Source: Sphingobacterium sp. UGAL515B_05 (lineage in GTDB: Bacteria; Bacteroidota; Bacteroidia; Sphingobacteriales; Sphingobacteriaceae). From it: a DNA stretch of 64,000 bases. Of this stretch, positions 58,477-64,000 are shown piece by piece. The DNA is taken from positions 1,178,001 through 1,242,000 of the forward strand of contig NZ_CP109907.1 of assembly GCF_033097525.1 (NCBI RefSeq), written 5' to 3'. The position numbers and the translations under genes were made by a program. Within the stretch, counting starts at the first letter, position 1. The number at the start of each line of letters is the position of its first letter. Below the pieces are notes generated by a model, which saw only the letters and a program-made list of their open reading frames with translations, was not told the origin of the DNA and did not search any database.

Positions 58477-59247
58477 ATGAGTAAATCAAAGCCAGTTTTC
58501 AGTTCTTCGATTGGGAAGAAGCTAATCATGAGCTTAACAGGAATCTTCCTATGTTTATTCCTAGTTGTTCACTTGGTTGGTAACTTGCAATTATTTAAAG
58601 ATGATGCGGGTCTAGCGTTCAACAAGTACGCCTATTTTATGACTCACTTTACACCAATCAAAGTTTTTTCTTACTTATTGTATGCTTCGGTAATTGTTCA
58701 CGTCATCTACGCTATTACATTGTCGATGAAAAACAAGGCCGCTCGTCCTATTGGTTATGCCAAATATGATGGTCAAGCAAACAGCAAGTGGAATTCACGC
58801 AACATGGGTATCTTAGGTACTGTCATTTTAGTATTCTTAGCTACGCACATGTCTAATTTTTGGTGGAAATTTCACAATGATGAAGTACCGTACATCGAAT
58901 ACCGTACTGATTTGGCAACTGGACAAACCACAGTGAGAGAACTTCAAGCTTCTGAATTCCACGACTACCAAGAAACGGTAGAAAACAACGTTCAAATCTT
59001 AAAGGCAAGAGATTTGTATAAGCAAGTTGACTTTGCATTCAAAAATGTTGCATTGGTCGCTTTGTATGTTATTGCGATGGCAGCTTTGGCATTCCACTTA
59101 ATTCATGGTTTCCAATCTGCGTTCCAAACTTTAGGTTTTAACCACAGAAGATATATTGGAATCATCAGAGCAATCGGTGTTTGGGTATTTGGGGTATTAA
59201 TTCCAATTGGCTTTGCAATAATGCCATTGTTTTTCTTCTTTAAATAA
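58477..59247 (+). CDS. sdhC: Succinate dehydrogenase cytochrome b subunit
   Basis: The 256-residue protein has five transmembrane helices (about 20-40, 62-82, 107-127, 188-208 and 227-247). It is of the single-membrane-anchor type (diheme b558) used with menaquinone, as in Bacteroidota and Bacillus. Histidines for haem ligation lie in helices: HLVGN (about 29), HVIYA (about 76), THMSN (about 125) and HLIHGFQSAF (about 204-207). It anchors SdhA and SdhB, encoded next in the operon. Confidence 0.92.
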   Translation: MSKSKPVFSSSIGKKLIMSLTGIFLCLFLVVHLVGNLQLFKDDAGLAFNKYAYFMTHFTPIKVFSYLLYASVIVHVIYAITLSMKNKAARPIGYAKYDGQANSKWNSRNMGILGTVILVFLATHMSNFWWKFHNDEVPYIEYRTDLATGQTTVRELQASEFHDYQETVENNVQILKARDLYKQVDFAFKNVALVALYVIAMAALAFHLIHGFQSAFQTLGFNHRRYIGIIRAIGVWVFGVLIPIGFAIMPLFFFFK

Positions 59248-59304
59248 TTCAGAATCTTTTAAGATAAAGCTCAGGCTTTATCGATCAATATAAAATTAAG
59301 AGAT

Positions 59305-61239
59305 ATGTTAGATTCAAAAGTACCAGCGGGCCCATTAGCCCAAAAGTGGTCAAATCATAAATTTAATCTTAAGTTGGTTAACCCTGCTAACAAACGTAAA
59401 TTTACTGTTATTGTTGTTGGTACAGGTCTTGCTGGAGCGTCTGCTGCAGCATCTTTAGCTGAATTAGGATATAATGTAATTACCTTCTGTTATCAAGATT
59501 CACCTCGTCGTGCGCACTCTATTGCAGCACAAGGTGGTATCAATGCAGCAAAAAGTTACCAAAATGACGGGGACTCAGTTTTCCGTTTATTCTACGATAC
59601 AATCAAAGGTGGTGACTACCGCTCGCGTGAGGCAAACGTTTACCGTTTGGCAGAAGTGTCTGTCAACATCATTGACCAATGTGTTGCTCAAGGTGTTCCA
59701 TTTGCACGTGAATACGGAGGTCTATTAGACAACCGTTCTTTCGGTGGTGCGCAAGTTAGCCGTACGTTCTATGCACGTGGTCAAACGGGACAACAGTTGT
59801 TGTTGGGTGCTTATTCAGCGTTAAACCGTCAAATTAAAAAAGGAAAAGTAAAATCGTATACACGTCATGAGATGTTGGACTTGGTTATGATCGATGGTCA
59901 TGCTAAAGGTATCGTAACTCGTGACCTAGTTTCAGGTAAAATAGAAACTCATGCTGCACATGCAGTATTGATGTGTACTGGTGGTTATGGTAACGTATTC
60001 TTCTTGTCTACAAATGCAATGGGATGTAACGTTACAGCAGCATGGAGAGCACACAAACGTGGTGCTTATTTTGCGAACCCTTGTTATACTCAAATTCACC
60101 CAACGTGTATCCCGGTAACAGGAGATCACCAATCTAAATTGACATTGATGTCAGAGTCTTTACGTAATGACGGCCGTGTATGGGTTCCTAAAACTCAAGA
60201 AATGGCAGAAAGATTGCGTAAAGGTGAGATCAAAGCCAATGATATCAAAGAAGACGACAGAGATTATTTCTTGGAGCGTAAATACCCTTCATTCGGTAAC
60301 TTGGTACCGCGTGACGTGGCCTCTCGAAATGCAAAAGAAGCTGTTGATGATGGTCGTGGTGTTGGTAAAACAGGTTTCGCTGTATTCTTGGATTTTAAAG
60401 AAGCTATCGGTCGTCTAGGCGAAGATGCAGTACGTGCTAAATACGGTAACTTATTTGACATGTACTACCAAATCACTGATGAGAACCCTTATAAACAACC
60501 AATGCGTATCTACCCTGCTGTTCACTACACAATGGGTGGTGTATGGGTTGATTACAACTTGATGACTACAATCCCCGGTTTGTATGCTTTAGGTGAGTGT
60601 AACTTCTCTGACCACGGTGCAAACCGTTTAGGTGCATCTGCATTGATGCAAGGTCTTGCCGATGGTTATTTCGTAATTCCTTACACTGTGGGTGATTACT
60701 TAGCTAAATTAGGTTCATTCGCACCAGTAGATCATACCCATCCTGCTTTCGAGACTACTCGTAAAGAAGTTGAAGATAAAATCAACAAATTGTTGTCGTT
60801 AAACGGTACACAAACTGTTGATGATATCCACAAAAAATTAGGTCTCATCATGTGGGAATATTGTGGTATGGCTCGTACAGCCGAAGGATTACAAAAAGCA
60901 CAAGGTTTGATCCAAGAATTGAAAAAAGAATTCTGGACAAACGTTAGAGTTCTTGGAGAGAACGAAGAATTAAATCTTTCTTTAGAAAAAGCTGGTCGCG
61001 TAGCAGACTTCTTAGAGTTAGGTGAGTTAATGGTTGTTGATGCATTGCAACGTGCTGAGTCTTGTGGTGGTCACTTCCGTCTTGAAAGCCAAACTGAAGA
61101 AGGTGAAGCAAAACGTAACGATGATGAATTCGCCTATGTATCTGCTTGGGAATACAAAGGAGACAATGTACCTGAGGAATTACACAAGGAAGACTTGGTA
61201 TTCGAGAACGTTCAGTTAACACAAAGAAGTTATAAATAA
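59305..61239 (+). CDS. sdhA: Succinate dehydrogenase flavoprotein subunit
   Basis: The 644-residue subunit oxidises succinate to fumarate and passes electrons to SdhB. The FAD-binding motif GTGLAGA (39-45) and covalent-flavin site at His71 ([13 protein letters not shown]) are present, along with the substrate region [14 protein letters not shown]. The size is that of the long Bacteroidota/epsilon-proteobacterial type. Whether it works mainly as succinate dehydrogenase or fumarate reductase cannot be read from sequence. An aerobic lifestyle favours the former. Confidence 0.95.
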   Translation: MLDSKVPAGPLAQKWSNHKFNLKLVNPANKRKFTVIVVGTGLAGASAAASLAELGYNVITFCYQDSPRRAHSIAAQGGINAAKSYQNDGDSVFRLFYDTIKGGDYRSREANVYRLAEVSVNIIDQCVAQGVPFAREYGGLLDNRSFGGAQVSRTFYARGQTGQQLLLGAYSALNRQIKKGKVKSYTRHEMLDLVMIDGHAKGIVTRDLVSGKIETHAAHAVLMCTGGYGNVFFLSTNAMGCNVTAAWRAHKRGAYFANPCYTQIHPTCIPVTGDHQSKLTLMSESLRNDGRVWVPKTQEMAERLRKGEIKANDIKEDDRDYFLERKYPSFGNLVPRDVASRNAKEAVDDGRGVGKTGFAVFLDFKEAIGRLGEDAVRAKYGNLFDMYYQITDENPYKQPMRIYPAVHYTMGGVWVDYNLMTTIPGLYALGECNFSDHGANRLGASALMQGLADGYFVIPYTVGDYLAKLGSFAPVDHTHPAFETTRKEVEDKINKLLSLNGTQTVDDIHKKLGLIMWEYCGMARTAEGLQKAQGLIQELKKEFWTNVRVLGENEELNLSLEKAGRVADFLELGELMVVDALQRAESCGGHFRLESQTEEGEAKRNDDEFAYVSAWEYKGDNVPEELHKEDLVFENVQLTQRSYK

Positions 61240-61253
61240 GAAGGAAAATTATC

Positions 61254-62027
61254 ATGGCACAACATATGAATTTAACGCTGAAAGTTTGGCGTCAAAAAAA
61301 TGATAAAGATAAAGGTCAATTTGTAACTTATCAGGCAAACAATATCGCTGATGATATGTCTTTCTTAGAGATGCTTGATATTGTCAATGAAGAGTTGACT
61401 CGTAAAGGAGAAGATCCTGTATATTTCGATCACGACTGTCGTGAAGGTATCTGCGGGATGTGTTCATTAGTAATCAATGGTCGCCCCCACGGTCCTAAAG
61501 AAGGTACAACAACATGTCAATTGCACATGCGTAGCTTCCACGACGGACAAACTATCGTAATTGAACCATGGAGAGCTGCTGCATTCCCGGTATTGAAAGA
61601 CCTTGCAGTTGACCGTACTGCTTTTGACCGCATTCAACAAGCCGGAGGATATGTAAATATCAATACTGGCGGTGTTCCTGATGCGAATGTTATTCCTATT
61701 CCTAAACGTATTGCTGACGAAGCTTTCGAATCGGCAACATGTATAGGTTGTGGTGCTTGTGTTGCAGCGTGTAAAAATGCTTCTGCAATGTTATTTGTGT
61801 CTGCAAAAGTATCTCAATTTGCCTTGTTACCACAAGGTCAAACCGAACGTTACGAACGTGCGCAGGCAATGGTAGATCAAATGGACGCAGAAGGTTTCGG
61901 TAACTGTACAAACACGGGAGCTTGCGAAGCTGAATGTCCTGTAGGCATCAAATTAACAAACATTGCTCGTTTAAACCGCGAGTATTTGACTGCTAAAATC
62001 TTCAGACAAGAAGAGCCTCACGTTTAG
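61254..62027 (+). CDS. sdhB: Succinate dehydrogenase iron-sulfur subunit
   Basis: The 257-residue subunit carries three Fe-S clusters. The 2Fe-2S ligands are Cys62, 67, 70 and 88 (CREGICGMC, then C). The [11 protein letters not shown] block (163-173) holds the [4Fe-4S] ligands, and [14 protein letters not shown] (218-231) serves the last cluster. It follows sdhA by 14 bp. The operon ends with a strong terminator. Confidence 0.95.
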   Translation: MAQHMNLTLKVWRQKNDKDKGQFVTYQANNIADDMSFLEMLDIVNEELTRKGEDPVYFDHDCREGICGMCSLVINGRPHGPKEGTTTCQLHMRSFHDGQTIVIEPWRAAAFPVLKDLAVDRTAFDRIQQAGGYVNINTGGVPDANVIPIPKRIADEAFESATCIGCGACVAACKNASAMLFVSAKVSQFALLPQGQTERYERAQAMVDQMDAEGFGNCTNTGACEAECPVGIKLTNIARLNREYLTAKIFRQEEPHV

Positions 62028-62130
62028 TTGCATTTTCCATCTTCCGTGGTTTCGTTAGCATCAATAGCGGCGAAAACTCACTGAAGATCCTTTCTGACCA
62101 TTGGAAATAAGCAATCCAGAAAAATAATAT

Positions 62131-62167
62131 AAAAGTCCTTGCCCTAAGAAAGCAAGGACTTTTTTTT
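62131..62167 (+). terminator. Terminator of sdhCAB
   Basis: AAAAGTCCTTGC (62131-62142) pairs with GCAAGGACTTTT (62152-62163), followed by T-tract. It is about 105 bp after the sdhB stop. Confidence 0.85.
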
Positions 62168-62189
62168 ATATTTACAATAATGTAAATTG

Positions 62190-64000
62190 ATGAACGTGAA
62201 TTCTGGTATAAAAATTCGACTACTCTTACTTATCTTGACTTTATGCTTTATAGGAACAGCTATCACCATTAAAGAATCTGTTACCAATAAGGAAATACTA
62301 GACATTGATACAAAATCACTCAATGACTACATCGCGCAACAAGAAAAAAAAGTCGATCGTATTTTCAATGATTCACTCCTGCTCAAAACATTTAAAAACT
62401 ACGATCAGTATCCGATAGCAGTTTATCAGGCTTTTGAAAAATTTAAAACCAACGAGAAGGTTTTTCTATTTCTTTTTAAGGACCATGAACCTAAAATGTG
62501 GAGCACACATCTATTCGTGCCTATCACAGATCAGGGATTCCCAGAAAAATCCAATTTTATTCAGGATGATAACCGCTCTTACGTTGTTCGAAAAAAAACA
62601 ATTGGCAATATCAGTATACTCGCTTATATTATTGTAAAAGGCTATACAAATAATAACAACCCCTATTTAAATAGCTCTTTGCGGAGAAACTTCTTCGACT
62701 CCAGAAATATTGACATTGCCTCCTATACAGACACGGTCACGATTAAAAATATCTATAGCAATGAAGGGTCTTATCTGTTCTCCGTTAAGCTAAAAGATGG
62801 AGAGCATGAAAATGCCTATACAATTTTGCAATTCTTCTGTTGGCTACTTGCCTGGATCGCGTTACTGATCTTCTTCAATAGCCTCTGCTTACATATGGCC
62901 AAGACAGGAAGGGCCTGGTGGTCTGCGGTATTGCTATTGTCGGTATTTAGCCTTGTCAAATTTGCCGATCTTAAATGGAACCTGCTGTCCGAGAATGCGA
63001 CATTTTCAATTTTCGATTCGCGAAATTACGCCTATAATCGCTTCTTCCCCAATATATGGTCCGTGATGTCCACCACCATATTGGTACTATGGTTGGTTCT
63101 ATTTATCTATTCAATTCGCAAAGAGCTCAACTTTGACAAAATAAAAAACATCCGGCTCTTTAGAATTCCTATCGCAATCGGATTTATTCTAAGTATATAT
63201 CTATCCTTCGGTCTATTGTATGATATCGCTGGTACATTGATTACACACTCCAACAATATCTATTTTGATTTCACAAAACTTGTCGATTTACATTTCTTAA
63301 GTTGGGTAGATCTAGGCATTGTTGGCATGGGTATTTTGACCTTAAGTATCTACATTGATCTCGTACTATTTTTTCTTAAAAAATTAGAATTAAAACCGAC
63401 GCAGCTACTCAATATTCAACTGGCATGTGTCATTTTTGTCATCCTGATCATTTCCTTCTATATAGAGAAAAATAGCCTGGTCAATTTGTTACTCGCGCTG
63501 ATCATCCTTATTAAATCATTTGGCGAGAAGTATTTCGACCGACATATATTAACAAATTATATCGCGGTACTGATACTTTGGGCAATCATAAGTGCGATCA
63601 CGCACGCACGTTTCTATCAGGAACGGAACTTAATCGACATGAAAATCTTGTTGAGTAATCTACAATCAGAAGATGATGTCAATGCTGTTTCATTATTCTC
63701 TGATATTGAAAGCAGCATAGCAAACGATCAAGAATTAAAACATTTATTTAATATCAGTCTACCCTATACCAATACCGAAGGGATCAACGATTTTATCAAG
63801 AAAAAGTATTTTAGTGGCTATCTTTCCAAGTATGAGTTCAAAGCATATTATTATGATCAAAATAATATTCCGCTCAATCCAGCCAGTCAGAATAAGATCA
63901 ATGAATATCGAGAAAAGGTAATCAACAAATCGATAAAAGTCACGCAGAACTTCTACCGTGCCAGTGCGGAATTAGGTACGCATGAATACTTCTCCATTAT
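62190..64000 (+). CDS. Multi-pass membrane protein, probable sensor kinase N-terminal part (cut by window end)
   Basis: An open frame runs from ATG 62190 to the window edge (603 codons). After a signal-anchor helix (about 8-28) comes a periplasmic region of about 180 residues, then about seven hydrophobic segments (roughly 210-230, 243-262, 292-312, 327-350, 376-400, 411-431 and 450-470) and a soluble part from about 480. This pattern of extracellular region, several membrane helices and a cytoplasmic start is common for Bacteroidota membrane sensor kinases. The catalytic domain would lie past the window, so the kinase call is a guess from layout. Confidence 0.5.
   Translation, partial: MNVNSGIKIRLLLLILTLCFIGTAITIKESVTNKEILDIDTKSLNDYIAQQEKKVDRIFNDSLLLKTFKNYDQYPIAVYQAFEKFKTNEKVFLFLFKDHEPKMWSTHLFVPITDQGFPEKSNFIQDDNRSYVVRKKTIGNISILAYIIVKGYTNNNNPYLNSSLRRNFFDSRNIDIASYTDTVTIKNIYSNEGSYLFSVKLKDGEHENAYTILQFFCWLLAWIALLIFFNSLCLHMAKTGRAWWSAVLLLSVFSLVKFADLKWNLLSENATFSIFDSRNYAYNRFFPNIWSVMSTTILVLWLVLFIYSIRKELNFDKIKNIRLFRIPIAIGFILSIYLSFGLLYDIAGTLITHSNNIYFDFTKLVDLHFLSWVDLGIVGMGILTLSIYIDLVLFFLKKLELKPTQLLNIQLACVIFVILIISFYIEKNSLVNLLLALIILIKSFGEKYFDRHILTNYIAVLILWAIISAITHARFYQERNLIDMKILLSNLQSEDDVNAVSLFSDIESSIANDQELKHLFNISLPYTNTEGINDFIKKKYFSGYLSKYEFKAYYYDQNNIPLNPASQNKINEYREKVINKSIKVTQNFYRASAELGTHEYFSI

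Overview
This 64 kb window looks like ordinary chromosomal DNA of a Bacteroidota bacterium, most likely Sphingobacterium or a close Sphingobacteriaceae relative. The reasons are the rRNA operon sequence, promoters of the Bacteroidota housekeeping type (-33 TTTG, about 19 bp spacer, -7 TAnnTTTG), a hemC-hemD fusion, a three-subunit Bacteroidota-type succinate dehydrogenase, DUF4252 proteins behind an ECF sigma factor, and several families largely confined to this phylum. The genus is inferred from general recall, not from an alignment.

Layout. 1-1.4 kb: 3'-truncated GH109-type secreted glycosidase. 1.4-2.3 kb: no gene seen. 2.3-7.9 kb: complete rRNA operon on the minus strand (16S, tRNA-Ile, tRNA-Ala, 23S, 5S) with two tandem promoters and a terminator. 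An array of 11-bp G-rich repeats ending in a hairpin lies upstream of the operon. 8.7-12.9 kb: a likely lysine catabolic cluster (glutaryl-CoA dehydrogenase diverging from aminoadipate semialdehyde dehydrogenase and lysine 6-aminotransferase). 12.9-15.3 kb: SUFU-domain protein, TonB-like periplasmic protein and an unrecognised protein. 15.5-17.7 kb: GbsR/MarR regulator, two paralogous small membrane proteins and a TIGR01777 epimerase in one operon. 17.7-24 kb: topoisomerase III, dNTP triphosphohydrolase, aldose epimerase, argininosuccinate lyase. 24.3-27.5 kb: candidate small RNA or leader, then rbfA-aat-PLP enzyme-DUF2027-like. 27.6-34.9 kb: two membrane proteins, then the C5-pathway haem genes hemA, hemCD, hemB, hemL. 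35-37.3 kb: ECF sigma, putative anti-sigma and two DUF4252 proteins. 37.5-39.8 kb: lipoprotein and a DUF3472 protein. 40.7-43.9 kb: argC, argG and a cysteine-containing GNAT protein. 44.5-48.8 kb: small membrane protein, oligopeptidase B-like S9 peptidase and an S8 subtilase. 48.9-53.2 kb: small protein, endonuclease III, recA, secreted EEP phosphatase and metallophosphoesterase. 53.3-57.6 kb: pruA, msrA, sod, tadA, csaA and a CsbD-like protein. 57.7-62 kb: outer-membrane barrel protein and sdhCAB. 62.2 kb to the end: a multi-pass membrane protein, probably the sensor part of a histidine kinase, cut by the window.

How the genes fit together. Haem synthesis from glutamyl-tRNA is contiguous except for hemE, hemG/Y and hemH. 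Arginine genes occur in two places. Lysine, proline (pruA) and succinate oxidation link amino-acid catabolism to respiration. Most convergent gene pairs share a bidirectional intrinsic terminator, some overlapping stop codons.

No insertion sequence, prophage, CRISPR array or defence island was seen. The less explained signals are the 11-bp repeat array at about 8.13-8.21 kb, the promoter-plus-terminator unit at 24.34-24.53 kb, the GbsR operon with duplicated membrane proteins, the ECF-DUF4252 operon, and the Cys-cluster GNAT next to argG.
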